DNA of 64,000 nucleotides from Eshraghiella sp964405265 (GTDB taxonomy: Bacteria > Bacillota > Clostridia > Lachnospirales > Lachnospiraceae), in contig CAYONC010000004.1 of assembly GCA_964405265.1 (NCBI GenBank), forward strand, positions 108,328 to 172,327, in the 5' to 3' direction. The notes under the pieces are model-generated. The model was not told the DNA's origin, searched no databases, and saw only the letters and a list, made by a program, of their open reading frames with translations. Positions 43,668 to 53,579 of this stretch are shown piece after piece. The stretch's first letter is position 1. Every line of letters begins with the position of its first letter. The translations under genes and the position numbers were made by a program.

Positions 43668-45383
43668 TTATTCTGATTTTGTTAATTCTTCTGCTCTCTT
43701 TAACGCGGCATCTATATTCCGGCAGAAATTTTCCTGTCCCACTTCCTCATCAAATCCTGCTTTTTTCATCATTTTCATCGGCTGTTCATTAACATGAGAA
43801 AGAATCAGCGTAATATTGTTATTTTTACAGGTTGCCAGTATTTCCCTGAAAACAATCAGTGCACTTGCATCTATTGCCGGTACCGCTCTCATTCTTAGAA
43901 TAAGGACATCCTCCGTGGTATCCTTTACAAGCTCCATTACCTTATCCGTCATTGCAAAAAACAACGGTCCGTTTATTTCATATACAGCCGTGCCTGATGG
44001 TACCTTTTTCAATGATATGTGTTCAGAATCATTTTCCTCATCCGTATCTTCTTCGTATTTCCATCCCTTAATACTTGCAGTATCAGACATTCTTTTAAGA
44101 AAAAGTGCCGCTGCGACTATAAGTCCGATTTCTATTGCAACCACAAGATCAAAAAATATGGTAAGCAGAAAAGTAAGTGCAAACACTATAATATCACTTT
44201 TCGGGGCACGTCTGCACAGTCTTATGCATTTTCCGATTCCTGCCATGTTATATGCAACCATTATCAGAATTGCACCAAGCACCGGCATCGGTATCAGTGA
44301 AGCGTAAGGCATGAGTACCAGAAGCACGATAAGAAGCGTAACCGAGTGTACAATTCCCGCTATCGGTGTTCGTCCTCCGTTCTTTACGTTTGCCGCAGTC
44401 CTCGCAATGGCTCCGGTTGCGGGTATTCCGCCGAAAAGTCCGGACATTATGTTACCTACGCCCTGACCTATCAGCTCGGCATTTGACTTATGACGGCTTC
44501 CTATCATTCCGTCTGAAACAACTGCTGAAAGCAGAGACTCTATACTTGCAAGAATGGCAATGGTAAATGCCGGACTGATTAAGTCTCTAATCATTCCTAT
44601 GGATATTTTCGGAAAAGCAAACCTGGGAAGTGCCGATATTCCGCTTAAATCCGATACCTGAGGATATGAACTGCCTATGGTTTTTACGGCATGCTGCCCT
44701 TCCGTGAGTCCTCCTGCCTGAACAATCAGCGTGCATATTATTATTGCTATGAGTGAACCCGGTATTGCTTTTATGTATTTTAATTTTTCCGGAAGCTTTG
44801 ACATTAATTTAGGCCAGAAAATCTGTATGACAAGTGCAGTTATTCCGATAATGAAAGCCACATAATTCCATTTTCCGAAATTTTTAAATATTGCAGCTAT
44901 TTTATCCGTAAATTCTGAAGGCAATGCTCCCATATCAATCCCGAAAAAGTCCTTGAACTGACCTGCCACCAGTGTTACGGCTATTCCTGCAGTAAATCCG
45001 GTTGTAATCGTGTAAGGTATGTACCTGATGAGATTTCCTGCCCTTACAAGTCCGAATACAATCATGATTACTCCGGCAAGTATGGTTGCAACAACAAGTC
45101 CGGTATAAGAATATTGCTCTATTATACCACATATGATTACAACAAATGCAGCCGTCGGTCCTCCAATCTGGACACGGCTGCCTCCCAACAGTGCAATGAA
45201 AAATCCTGCAATTATTGCAGTGTATATTCCCTGCTCCGGACTGACCCCTGACGCTATGGCAAGTGCTATCGATAGAGGCAGTGCAATAATTGCCACTATT
45301 ATTCCGGATATAAGATCCTTTACAAACTGATCCTTTGTATAATTTTTCATTACTGAAAATAATTTTGGTTTTAAATCCCGCAT
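43668..45383 (-). CDS. SulP/SLC26-family anion permease with STAS domain
   Basis: A 571-residue membrane protein with about 10-14 hydrophobic helices and a cytosolic STAS domain (about 455-565, VPSGTAVYEINGPLFFAMTDKV ... AIDASALIVFREI). Signatures GIVVAIIALPLSIALAIASGVSPEQGIYTAIIAG and GSRVQIGGPTAAFVVI belong to SulP transporters. The anion could be sulfate, bicarbonate or another; context (mutS, miaB) gives no clue. Confidence 0.93.
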   Translation of the reverse strand: MRDLKPKLFSVMKNYTKDQFVKDLISGIIVAIIALPLSIALAIASGVSPEQGIYTAIIAGFFIALLGGSRVQIGGPTAAFVVIICGIIEQYSYTGLVVATILAGVIMIVFGLVRAGNLIRYIPYTITTGFTAGIAVTLVAGQFKDFFGIDMGALPSEFTDKIAAIFKNFGKWNYVAFIIGITALVIQIFWPKLMSKLPEKLKYIKAIPGSLIAIIICTLIVQAGGLTEGQHAVKTIGSSYPQVSDLSGISALPRFAFPKISIGMIRDLISPAFTIAILASIESLLSAVVSDGMIGSRHKSNAELIGQGVGNIMSGLFGGIPATGAIARTAANVKNGGRTPIAGIVHSVTLLIVLLVLMPYASLIPMPVLGAILIMVAYNMAGIGKCIRLCRRAPKSDIIVFALTFLLTIFFDLVVAIEIGLIVAAALFLKRMSDTASIKGWKYEEDTDEENDSEHISLKKVPSGTAVYEINGPLFFAMTDKVMELVKDTTEDVLILRMRAVPAIDASALIVFREILATCKNNNITLILSHVNEQPMKMMKKAGFDEEVGQENFCRNIDAALKRAEELTKSE

Positions 45384-45400
45384 TTTCTTTTTCTTCTTTC

Positions 45401-46831
45401 CTATTGTATTTCTCCTATATAATAAAAGCCCTTGCTTTCATTAAGCTTTACGCTTACAATCTTCCCTATTAATGACGCATCTCCCGGGAAATGCACAAGC
45501 GTGTTATTTTCCAGACGTCCCGTAAGCAGCTCTTCATTCTGTTCGTTAACATTCTCCACAAGTACTTTAAGGACCTTTCCCACATCTCTGCCGCATCTTG
45601 ATGCGGCTGCTTCACTCACTGCTGCAAGAAGTCTGTCAAACCTCTTTTTGGTTATTTCCTCCGGAATCTGATTATCCATTGCAGCAGCCGGTGTACCGGT
45701 TCTTTTTGAATAAATAAAGGTAAAGGCACTGTCAAATTCAGACTGTCTTACGACATCAAGCGTGTCTTCAAAATCCTCTTCGGTTTCCCCCGGAAATCCT
45801 ACTATTATATCAGTAGTGATTGCCGCATCCGGCATTTTTTCCCTAATCTTTCTGACAAGTTCAATATAATCTTCTTTTGTATAATGCCTGTTCATTGCTT
45901 TTAAAATTCTTGAACTTCCCGACTGCAGCGGAAGATGCACATGATGACATATCTTTGGCGTAACTGCCATAACATCAATCAGTTCATCAGACAGGTCTTT
46001 CGGATGAGGTGTCATAAACCTGATTCTTTCAAGCCCTTCAATTTTGCTTATTTCGACCAGCAGTTCTGCAAAGCTTAACGGTCTGTCCAGATTCTTTCCA
46101 TAAGAATTAACGTTTTGCCCTAAAAGCATAACTTCTTTTACGCCTTCCGAAACAAACCGTTCAATTTCTCTTATGATATCCTTTGGTTCACGGCTTCTCT
46201 CACGGCCTCTTACATAAGGAACTATACAATAGCTGCAGAAATTATTGCATCCGTACATGATATTGACACCCGATTTAAATGAAAATTTACGAACATCCGG
46301 TAAATCCTCAACAATCCTGTCAGTATCCTTCCATATGTCAATTATCATTCCATCAGACATCAGTCTGTCATATATCAGCTCTGCAAACTTAAATATATTA
46401 TGTGTTCCGAACACGATATCAACAAAACTATATGTGTTTTTAATTTTTTCAATCTCATCCGGTTCCTGCATCATACATCCGCACATGGCGATAAGCATAT
46501 CACGGTTTCTTTTTTTCAGAACATTAAGCCTGCCAAGTCTTCCGTATACCCTTGTATTGGCATTTTCCCTTACCGAGCAGGTATTATATATTACAAAATC
46601 CGCTTCTTCGGATTCATTTTCAATAAATCCTGCTTTTTCAAGAATCCCTGCCAGCTTTTCCGAATCTCTTGCATTCATCTGACATCCGAAGGTCTGTATA
46701 TTATATGTCAGTTTTCTTCCTTTTTCAGCTGCTTTGTTATCAATAAGCTCTTTAAGTCTGTTAATAAAATAATATTGTCTTTCCGGTTCCGTAATGGGAA
46801 CACTTCCGTTTTTCGTACTCTTTTCAATCAT
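45401..46831 (-). CDS. miaB: tRNA-2-methylthio-N6-dimethylallyladenosine synthase
   Basis: A radical-SAM methylthiotransferase of 476 residues that acts after MiaA on A37. N-terminal cluster-binding cysteines (TFGCQMNARDSE, YNTCSVREN, MCGCMMQ), the radical SAM motif GCNNFCSYCIVPYVRGRERSR, and a C-terminal TRAM domain (KVLVENVNEQNEELLTGRL). An N-terminal extension of about 40 residues precedes the first cysteine. Confidence 0.97.
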   Translation of the reverse strand: MIEKSTKNGSVPITEPERQYYFINRLKELIDNKAAEKGRKLTYNIQTFGCQMNARDSEKLAGILEKAGFIENESEEADFVIYNTCSVRENANTRVYGRLGRLNVLKKRNRDMLIAMCGCMMQEPDEIEKIKNTYSFVDIVFGTHNIFKFAELIYDRLMSDGMIIDIWKDTDRIVEDLPDVRKFSFKSGVNIMYGCNNFCSYCIVPYVRGRERSREPKDIIREIERFVSEGVKEVMLLGQNVNSYGKNLDRPLSFAELLVEISKIEGLERIRFMTPHPKDLSDELIDVMAVTPKICHHVHLPLQSGSSRILKAMNRHYTKEDYIELVRKIREKMPDAAITTDIIVGFPGETEEDFEDTLDVVRQSEFDSAFTFIYSKRTGTPAAAMDNQIPEEITKKRFDRLLAAVSEAAASRCGRDVGKVLKVLVENVNEQNEELLTGRLENNTLVHFPGDASLIGKIVSVKLNESKGFYYIGEIQ

Positions 46832-46842
46832 ATTCTCTTGTC

Positions 46843-48087
46843 CTACCGTATCTGACCGTTTCCGTATACAATGTATTTGATGGTTGTAAGCTCTTTAAGA
46901 CCCATAGGTCCCCTTGCATGAAGCTTCTGTGTGCTTATCCCTATTTCCGCACCGAATCCGAATTCAAAACCATCCGTAAAACGTGTTGATGCGTTTACAT
47001 AAACAGCTGCGGCATCAACCTCATCAAGAAATTTCTGTGCCGTTTCATAATCCTTCGTAACAATGGCTTCGGAATGTCCCGTGTTATACTTGTTGATATG
47101 CTCTATTGCCTCATCTGCGGAACCGACTGTTTTAAGCGATACGATATAATCAAGATATTCCGTTCCGTAATCTTCTTCCGTAGCCGCCTTAAATTCAGGA
47201 ACCAGCAGTTTCGATTTTTCATCTCCGCGTATCTCTACATCATGCTTAAAAAGCCTTTTTGCAAGAAGCGGTATAAATTCATCTGCTATTGCAGAATGTA
47301 CGAGCAGTGATTCACAGGCATTGCATACTCCCGTTCTCTGTGTCTTTGCGTTTTCTATAATATCAAGCGCCATATCAAAATCAGCCGTTTCATCCACATA
47401 TACATGACAGTTACCCGTTCCGGTTTCTATTACCGGAATCGTAGCATTATTTACCACTGCCCTTATAAGGCCTGAACCTCCCCGGGGTATCAGAACGTCA
47501 ACATAACGGTTAAGGTGCATGAGCTCATTGGTAACTTCTCTGTCCGTGCTTTCTATCAGATTTATGCAGTCCGGCGTTATGCCCTTAGCCTGAAGCGCTC
47601 CTTTAATGACACTTACTATTGCCTTATTGGAATTAATTGCATCGCTTCCGCCCTTTAAAATTACGGAATTTCCGGCCTTAAAGCATAATCCGAAGGCATC
47701 AAGCGTAACATTCGGTCTTGATTCGTATATGATTCCTATTACGCCAAGTGGAACCCTTTTCTGTCCGATTTTAAGGCCGTTAGGTCTTTCCCACATGGAT
47801 AAAACCTCACCCACGGGGTCAGGAAGTGATATAATCTGTCTTATGCCTTCTGCCATTCCTTCTATTCTGTCAACAGTAAGGCGTAAACGGTCTAAAAGAC
47901 TCTGTTTCATCCCTCCTGTGATACCCGCTTCAACATCTTTATCATTTTCACTGATGATATATCCGGCTTCTTTAACAATTCTGTCCGCTATTTCTTTCAG
48001 AGCTTCATTTTTTTCGATAATTTTAAGTTTTGCCGTAATTCTTGATGCAGCAGCAGTCTTTTCACCGAGTTTTTCAAGTTCTGTCAT
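46843..48087 (-). CDS. proA: Glutamate-5-semialdehyde dehydrogenase
   Basis: Reduces gamma-glutamyl phosphate in proline synthesis, 414 residues. The catalytic Cys is in GVCNACESLLV; other motifs are VPLGVIGIIYESRPNVT, GGSDAINSN and ETGTGNCHVYVDE. The start at 48087 is chosen for GAGGAATATT and overlaps the folate-cycle gene by 4 bases. proB lies three genes upstream, so the pathway genes are split by two unrelated genes. Confidence 0.96.
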   Translation of the reverse strand: MTELEKLGEKTAAASRITAKLKIIEKNEALKEIADRIVKEAGYIISENDKDVEAGITGGMKQSLLDRLRLTVDRIEGMAEGIRQIISLPDPVGEVLSMWERPNGLKIGQKRVPLGVIGIIYESRPNVTLDAFGLCFKAGNSVILKGGSDAINSNKAIVSVIKGALQAKGITPDCINLIESTDREVTNELMHLNRYVDVLIPRGGSGLIRAVVNNATIPVIETGTGNCHVYVDETADFDMALDIIENAKTQRTGVCNACESLLVHSAIADEFIPLLAKRLFKHDVEIRGDEKSKLLVPEFKAATEEDYGTEYLDYIVSLKTVGSADEAIEHINKYNTGHSEAIVTKDYETAQKFLDEVDAAAVYVNASTRFTDGFEFGFGAEIGISTQKLHARGPMGLKELTTIKYIVYGNGQIR

Positions 48088-48659
48088 AATATTCCTCTTT
48101 TCATGCATTTTATTATTTTCTGTTCTGTTATTATATAATCAAGCGGTTCATCCCATGTATCCGGCTCAAATTCATCAAAAACCTGAAAAGAATAAGCGAT
48201 ACCTGCTCTGACAAGGTGCTTATGTTCCGCAAGATACCTGTCATAAAATCCCTTTCCGTATCCTGCCCTGTTGCCGTATAAGTCAAAAGCAAGTCCTGGA
48301 ATTATAATTATTCCGCTGTCATTATCCACAAGCATATTTTCCGCAGCTTCCGGCTCAGGGATATTCATATATCCTTTTTTCATGCTTTTCTGCCCGTCTG
48401 CACCGTAAAAGTTCATGGTACTGCCGCTTACAACGGGATATGCGGTTATTTTGCCGTTTTTTTGAGCTTCATTCTTTATATATTCAGTGGGGACTTCATT
48501 TCTTACCGGGCAATACAGATATACTGTTTCCGCATCCTTAAACTCCCTGAGTCCGGCCAGTAATCCGGCTGCTTTCCTTCCATATTCTTCCATTGTTGCG
48601 GCATCAAGCCTTTTTCGTAAGCTGCCGGCATACAGCCTTGCCTGTTTTTTGTCAGTCAT
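48084..48659 (-). CDS. 5-formyltetrahydrofolate cyclo-ligase family protein
   Basis: A 191-residue enzyme that converts 5-formyl-THF to 5,10-methenyl-THF with ATP. The N-terminal ARLYAGSLRKRLDA, the PVRNEVPTEYI segment and the nucleotide-binding GLAFDLYGNRAGYGKGFYDRYLAEH are diagnostic. It overlaps the dCMP deaminase stop by one base. Confidence 0.93.
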   Translation of the reverse strand: MTDKKQARLYAGSLRKRLDAATMEEYGRKAAGLLAGLREFKDAETVYLYCPVRNEVPTEYIKNEAQKNGKITAYPVVSGSTMNFYGADGQKSMKKGYMNIPEPEAAENMLVDNDSGIIIIPGLAFDLYGNRAGYGKGFYDRYLAEHKHLVRAGIAYSFQVFDEFEPDTWDEPLDYIITEQKIIKCMKRGIL

Positions 48660-49147
48660 CAGTATCCGAATTCTCCATTCACGGACTCATCATTATCAAT
48701 CCAGTCCCGTACATTGATTTCACGATAATTATTTCTGTCATCCCTTATTACCACACATGATATTCCTGCATTAATTATCGTTCTTTTGCACATTGAACAG
48801 CAGCAGGCATTCTCCACATAAGTTCCGTCCGGAATATTAAGTCCGACCAGAAAAAGTGTACTGTCAATCATTTTATCCCTTGATGCACTGATTATGGCGT
48901 TGGCTTCGGCATGGACGCTTCTGCACAATTCATATCTTTCACCCCTCGGAATGTTAAGTCTGTTTCTTATGCAGTATCCCAGATCAGAACAGTTTTTTCT
49001 TCCTCTCGGTGCTCCTACATAGCCTGTGGAAATAATTTCATCATTCTTGACTATGACGGCACCATATAACTTTCTGAGGCAGGTTCCTCTCTGGGATACT
49101 GCCTCGGCAATGTCAAGATAATAATTATATTTATCTCTTCTTTCCAT
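48659..49147 (-). CDS. dCMP deaminase (ComEB-like)
   Basis: A zinc deaminase of 162 residues that makes dUMP from dCMP. The metal and catalytic motif is SVHAEANAI; the second site is ENACCCSMCKRTI. CSDLGYCIRNR and GYVGAPRGRKNC match the dCMP deaminase branch. It may instead be called ComEB by context-free homology. It lies 16 bp after proB. Confidence 0.92.
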   Translation of the reverse strand: MERRDKYNYYLDIAEAVSQRGTCLRKLYGAVIVKNDEIISTGYVGAPRGRKNCSDLGYCIRNRLNIPRGERYELCRSVHAEANAIISASRDKMIDSTLFLVGLNIPDGTYVENACCCSMCKRTIINAGISCVVIRDDRNNYREINVRDWIDNDESVNGEFGY

Positions 49148-49163
49148 TATGTACCTCTCTTAC

Positions 49164-49994
49164 TTAAAGATAACTGCCGATGTCAAAATCTTCTTTTCTG
49201 TCTGCAATAAATAAAGTGCCTGATTTTTCACCGTTTAATATGTCAAGAATAATTCCCACATCCCTGCTGTTTGCAATAACCATATCCGCTCCGGATTCCG
49301 TTGCTATTTCCGCCGCATTAATTTTGGCAGCCATTCCGCCCGTTCCAACCGTGCTTGCGGAGCCTTTTCCCATTGCACGGAGATTATCATCTATTTTATA
49401 TACTGTATCGATAAATTCTGCATCAGGATTACTGTTTGGATCATCCGTAAAAAGCCCGTCTATGTCTGACAGAAGAATAAGCAAATCCGCACCTATAAGC
49501 CCTGTTACAAGTGCTGACAGTCTGTCATTGTCACCAAATTCAATTTCATATGTGGACACCGTATCATTTTCATTGACAACCGGTATCGCTCCCAGCTTAA
49601 ACAGTTCTTCAAACGTATTCCTTGCATTATTACAGCTTTCTTCGTTCTGCATTGTATACTTCGTAATAAGAACCTGTGCTGCCGTCTGATTGTATTCTGA
49701 AAAAAGCTTCTGGTATGTCATCATGAGTCTGCATTGCCCTATTGCGGCGCATGCCTGCTTTTCAGCAAGAATATCCGTTTTATTCTTTATGCCGACTGTC
49801 TGCCGTCCGACTGCAATGGCTCCGGAGGATACCAGAACGACATCCTTTCCCATATTTTTAATGTCACACAGTATCCTTACAAGCTTTTCAAGCTTGGTAT
49901 AATTGATATTTCCGGTATTTTCATGAGTTATGGATGATGAGCCGATTTTTACTACAATCTTTTTCCTGTCTTTTAATAATTCTCTGAAATTCAT
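49164..49994 (-). CDS. proB: Glutamate 5-kinase, PUA-less form
   Basis: Phosphorylates glutamate, the first step of proline synthesis. It has only the amino-acid-kinase domain: VVKIGSSSITHE at the N-terminus, VSSGAIAVGRQ, VNENDTVST and GTGGMAAKINAAEIATESG. At 276 residues it lacks the C-terminal PUA domain of the long E. coli/B. subtilis type (about 370). This short form is common in some Clostridia. Confidence 0.95.
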   Translation of the reverse strand: MNFRELLKDRKKIVVKIGSSSITHENTGNINYTKLEKLVRILCDIKNMGKDVVLVSSGAIAVGRQTVGIKNKTDILAEKQACAAIGQCRLMMTYQKLFSEYNQTAAQVLITKYTMQNEESCNNARNTFEELFKLGAIPVVNENDTVSTYEIEFGDNDRLSALVTGLIGADLLILLSDIDGLFTDDPNSNPDAEFIDTVYKIDDNLRAMGKGSASTVGTGGMAAKINAAEIATESGADMVIANSRDVGIILDILNGEKSGTLFIADRKEDFDIGSYL

Positions 49995-50012
49995 ATATAT
50001 TTTCCTTCTGTT

Positions 50013-51593
50013 CTATGCCATGGCTGCCGCCTCGGCAGTTTTTATGCCGTCCACGGCTGCTGATGTTATGCCTCCCGCATATCCTGCACCTTCACCGCAT
50101 GGATAAATGCCTTTTATTCCGGTACTTTCAAGTCGCTCATTTCTCAATATTCTTACGGGTGATGACGTTCTGCTTTCAACTCCCGAGAAAACCGCATCAG
50201 GCATATTAAACCCTTGTATTATTTTATCAAAAGATTTCATTCCGTCAATAACTGATTTGGAAATAACCTCAGGAATTACCTCCCTTAAATCAGCAAATGA
50301 ATATTTTCCCTTAATTTCGGGAACCACACTTCCGGCGGATACGGATTTTATTCCCCGGACAAAATCTTCATTCAGCTGGCACGGAACATTTCCACCACCT
50401 GCCCGGTACGCCAGCCTTTCAAGCTTTCTCTGAAATTCCACGCCTGAAAGAACATCCTTACCCGAAAAATCATCCGCCCCTACGGTAACAATAATTGCAC
50501 TGTTGGAATTACTTCCGTTTCTTCCGGAATAACTCATTCCGTTCACACACAGCATGCCCTCCTCAGATGATGCATTAACCACATATCCGCCCGGACACAT
50601 ACAAAAGGAGTACACGCCTCTTCCGTTTTCTGCCGTTGCCGTAACCTTGTATTCTCCTGCCGGGAATCCGCCCCTGTCACTTTTTCCGTATACATAGCCG
50701 TCTATCAGACTTTGCGGATGTTCAATTCTCATTCCCACGGCAAAAGGTTTCCTTTCCATGGGAACACCCCTGTCCCGCAGCATTACAAAAGTATCTCTTG
50801 CACTGTGCCCCGGTGCAAGAATCAGAGTGTCAGTCTCGACATCATATTCATCATTAATTCTTATGGCTTTAATATATCCGTCTGAAACATGTATGTCAGA
50901 TACAAGTGAATTAAAATGAACTTTTCCGCCAAGTCTTATTATTTCATTCCGTATACCTTCAACAACCCCTGTGAGTACATCTGTTCCCACATGGGGTTTT
51001 GCATCATAAAGAATATTCTCCGGTGCACCAAATTCAACGAATGTTTCAAGAACCTTTCTTATCCTCCCGTTTTTTTCCTTAATTGCAGAATTAAGCTTTC
51101 CGTCAGAAAAGGTTCCGGCACCGCCTTCACCAAACTGGACATTGGTTGATGTATCAAGTTTTCCGGTCTCCCAGAACACATTCACAATCCCTGTTCTTTC
51201 ATGAACTGATGAGCCTCTTTCAAAAATTTCGGGCTTAAAACCCGCACGGGCAAGAAACAGTCCTGCAAACAGTCCTGCCGGTCCCAGACCGGCAATGGTT
51301 ATTTTTTTATTCTTCCTGCTGACTGCGGGAAATTTATAACCCTGTATATCAATTAACATAATATCTTTACTGTTAATCTTTTTTATAACTTCCTTCTCAT
51401 TCATACCGGGCAGTTCAACCGCAACGCTGTATATATACATCAGACAGTTCTTTTTACGTGCATCCAGGGATTTATGCAGTATTGTATAATGCATTTCCGT
51501 ATTCACGTTAATTTTAAGAAATTTTCTTATTTTTGTTTCAAGAACGTCTTCCGTTACGTTAATGTCCGTTTTTATCTGATTTATTTTAATCAT
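50013..51593 (-). CDS. FAD-dependent dehydrogenase-like flavoprotein
   Basis: A 526-residue flavoprotein. An N-terminal region of about 95 residues (VTEDVLETKIRKFLKIN ... LHKSLDARKKNCLMYIYSV) is followed by the FAD-binding GLGPAGLFAGLFLARAGFKPEIFERG and the C-terminal GIKGIYPCGEGAGYAGGITSAAVDGIKTA. This is the widespread family annotated as FAD-dependent protein or dehydrogenase; the substrate is unknown. The start at 51593 overlaps the upstream flavoprotein stop by 4 bases (ATGA), with GGAAGGA before it. Confidence 0.88.
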   Translation of the reverse strand: MIKINQIKTDINVTEDVLETKIRKFLKINVNTEMHYTILHKSLDARKKNCLMYIYSVAVELPGMNEKEVIKKINSKDIMLIDIQGYKFPAVSRKNKKITIAGLGPAGLFAGLFLARAGFKPEIFERGSSVHERTGIVNVFWETGKLDTSTNVQFGEGGAGTFSDGKLNSAIKEKNGRIRKVLETFVEFGAPENILYDAKPHVGTDVLTGVVEGIRNEIIRLGGKVHFNSLVSDIHVSDGYIKAIRINDEYDVETDTLILAPGHSARDTFVMLRDRGVPMERKPFAVGMRIEHPQSLIDGYVYGKSDRGGFPAGEYKVTATAENGRGVYSFCMCPGGYVVNASSEEGMLCVNGMSYSGRNGSNSNSAIIVTVGADDFSGKDVLSGVEFQRKLERLAYRAGGGNVPCQLNEDFVRGIKSVSAGSVVPEIKGKYSFADLREVIPEVISKSVIDGMKSFDKIIQGFNMPDAVFSGVESRTSSPVRILRNERLESTGIKGIYPCGEGAGYAGGITSAAVDGIKTAEAAAMA

Positions 51594-52810
51594 AGTATTC
51601 CTTCCGCAGCACTGTTTCCGGCAAGCCGTCCGCTTGCAAATGCCCAGTGCAGATTGTATCCTCCGCATTTTCCGTCAACATCAAGTATTTCTCCGGCAAA
51701 ATATAGATTTTTGCATAATCTTGATTCCATGGTACCCATATCCACCTGTGTGAGATCAACTCCTCCTGCACATACCTGTGCATTTTCAAAACCGTTGGTA
51801 TCAACGGGTGTAACCCTGTAATCCGTTATTATTTCGGAAATTATATCAATATCAGACGAAGAAACGGTTCTGCATGGACGGTTTATGTCAATGCCGGCTT
51901 TTTTTAAAATTGCGGCAGATAATTTCTTGTTGAGAATCCCGTTTAGTGAATACTGTACTTCAAGCACCGGATTATGCTTAACTAAGGAAGCAATCATTCC
52001 GGTAAGCTCTTCTCTTCCGAATTGCGGCATAAAATTAATACGTACCGCCGGTTTTTCGTTCCTGTCAACCGACCTTTTTATGTATCTGCTTATCTGAAAA
52101 ACAGGAATACCTGAAATACCGTAATCGGTAAGCTGTAATTCTCCCCTGTCACTTATTATATCCCTGCCGTTTACAATAAGCGTAACGGTTGCTTCCGTCC
52201 TTACACCTGCTATTTCCCTGAAAACCTTTTCTTTACACCGTATCTGTACAAGTGCCGGAACCGGTGTTATTATCCTGTGTCCCATTGATGAAGCAAGTGC
52301 ATAACCTGAGCCGTCTGAACCTGTCTTTGAAGCACATTTTGAACCGCAGGCAATTATCAACGCTTTTGATTTCACTGTTCCCTTATCCGTACGAATCACA
52401 TAACCATCTTCAGCCGATTTCACTTCCGTCCCAGTCATTACATGTATGCCAAGCCTTGCAAGCTCATGTCTCAGCACGTCAAGCACGGCTGATGCCTGTT
52501 CTGAAAACGGATATACATATCCGTTTTTTTCTTTTGTAACAAGACCTGCTTTATAAAAAAATTCACGAAGCTCTCCTGGTGAAAAGGATTCTGCAACATG
52601 AAAATAAGCTTCTTCCGATTCACTTCTGTAACATTCAGGTGTCATGACCATATTGGTAAGATTACATTTTCCGTTCCCGGTAGAGAGTATTTTTTTACCT
52701 ATACGGTCCATATGTTCGATTATGCAGACCACTGCACCTTTTTCTGCCGCATGTATAGCGGACATTATGCCTGCAGGGCCTCCTCCGATTACAACAATAT
52801 CGTATTTCAT
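51590..52810 (-). CDS. NAD(P)/FAD-dependent oxidoreductase, HI0933/BaiN-like
   Basis: A 406-residue flavoprotein. FAD-binding VIGGGPAGIMSAIHAAEKGA at 6-25, KKILSTGNGKCNLTN, the family motif LIIACGSKCASKTGSDGSGY, and the C-terminal LYFAGEILDVDGKCGGYNLHWAFASGRLAG. The family includes BaiN, an enzyme of bile acid conversion in gut Clostridia, but most members have no known substrate, so a bile acid role is not claimed. Confidence 0.9.
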   Translation of the reverse strand: MKYDIVVIGGGPAGIMSAIHAAEKGAVVCIIEHMDRIGKKILSTGNGKCNLTNMVMTPECYRSESEEAYFHVAESFSPGELREFFYKAGLVTKEKNGYVYPFSEQASAVLDVLRHELARLGIHVMTGTEVKSAEDGYVIRTDKGTVKSKALIIACGSKCASKTGSDGSGYALASSMGHRIITPVPALVQIRCKEKVFREIAGVRTEATVTLIVNGRDIISDRGELQLTDYGISGIPVFQISRYIKRSVDRNEKPAVRINFMPQFGREELTGMIASLVKHNPVLEVQYSLNGILNKKLSAAILKKAGIDINRPCRTVSSSDIDIISEIITDYRVTPVDTNGFENAQVCAGGVDLTQVDMGTMESRLCKNLYFAGEILDVDGKCGGYNLHWAFASGRLAGNSAAEGIL

Positions 52811-52820
52811 TTTATTTTCC

Positions 52821-53156
52821 TTAAGATGAGTAATTTTTCAAAATCCGGTAAAGGTGCTCTGCCGAATCTGCCATATAGCCGTTAAGAACCTTTATCTGCA
52901 GCTCCCGCGGCAGTTCCGAAAGTCTGATTCCCGTTATATCATACAGTTCTCCGTTTTCTTCATACACAACAAGTATTCCGTTTTCCGCCCTGATTATAAA
53001 TTTCGTATATACGGCATATTCTTCCGTGGAAACGGTATGCGGATGAAGCACAGGTTTTGGAGGTTCCGCCCTGCTTACCATAATAACAAAGCCCGTAGTG
53101 TATGCCGTTGTACCAAAAAGTATTAATAACAGTCCTATAATGATATATTTTTTCAT
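52821..53156 (-). CDS. Membrane-anchored protein with BofC C-terminal-like domain
   Basis: A 111-residue protein with an N-terminal membrane helix or signal peptide (about 4-26) and a C-terminal segment YDITGIRLSELPRELQIKVLNGYMADSAEHLYRILKNYSS that resembles the BofC C-terminal domain (split here for reading: ITGIRLSELP, LQIKVLNG, LYRILKNYSS). BofC controls SpoIVB in Bacillus sporulation, but small single-domain versions are widespread and not studied. It lies between cdd and a flavoprotein gene in a dense run. Confidence 0.6.
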   Translation of the reverse strand: MKKYIIIGLLLILFGTTAYTTGFVIMVSRAEPPKPVLHPHTVSTEEYAVYTKFIIRAENGILVVYEENGELYDITGIRLSELPRELQIKVLNGYMADSAEHLYRILKNYSS

Positions 53157-53181
53157 AATGAACCATTATTGACCATTTTTT

Positions 53182-53577
53182 TTATTTTATACATTCTGAT
53201 GTAAAGGCATATGGCATAAGCTCCGAAAATTTTATTTCTTTTATTCCTTCGTTTCCGTCTTCAAGTATTACAACGGCATCCTCCGTCATAAATTCCGATA
53301 AAAACTGTCTGCAGATTCCGCATGGATATGTGAAACATCCTGATGAACCCGTTATTGCAATTTTTGTAAACCTATTATGCCCTTCGCTTACGGCTTTTAC
53401 GGCCGCCGTACGTTCACCGCATACAGTGGCTCCGTATGAGGCATTTTCAACGTTGCATCCTGTATATATGTGTCCGTCTTCAGTAGCAACTGCCGCTCCG
53501 ACTCCGAAGCCCGAATAAGGGCTGTATGTTTTTTTCATTGCTTCACGTGCCATGTCGAGCATATCAATATTATTCAT
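53182..53577 (-). CDS. cdd: Cytidine deaminase
   Basis: A zinc enzyme of 131 residues that makes uridine from cytidine. Motifs: YSPYSGFGVGAAV, the zinc/catalytic CNVENASYGATVCGERTAA and the second zinc site FTYPCGICRQFLSEF. It follows ybeY at 2 bp, close to the Bacillus order ybeY-dgkA-cdd, but dgkA and era are not here. Confidence 0.97.
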   Translation of the reverse strand: MNNIDMLDMAREAMKKTYSPYSGFGVGAAVATEDGHIYTGCNVENASYGATVCGERTAAVKAVSEGHNRFTKIAITGSSGCFTYPCGICRQFLSEFMTEDAVVILEDGNEGIKEIKFSELMPYAFTSECIK

Positions 53578-53579
53578 AA

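Noticed and set aside
51594..51668. Cys-rich N-terminal extension of the flavoprotein at 50013-51593.
   Set aside because: It overlaps the upstream flavoprotein gene and is replaced by an ATGA-coupled start with a good ribosome binding site.
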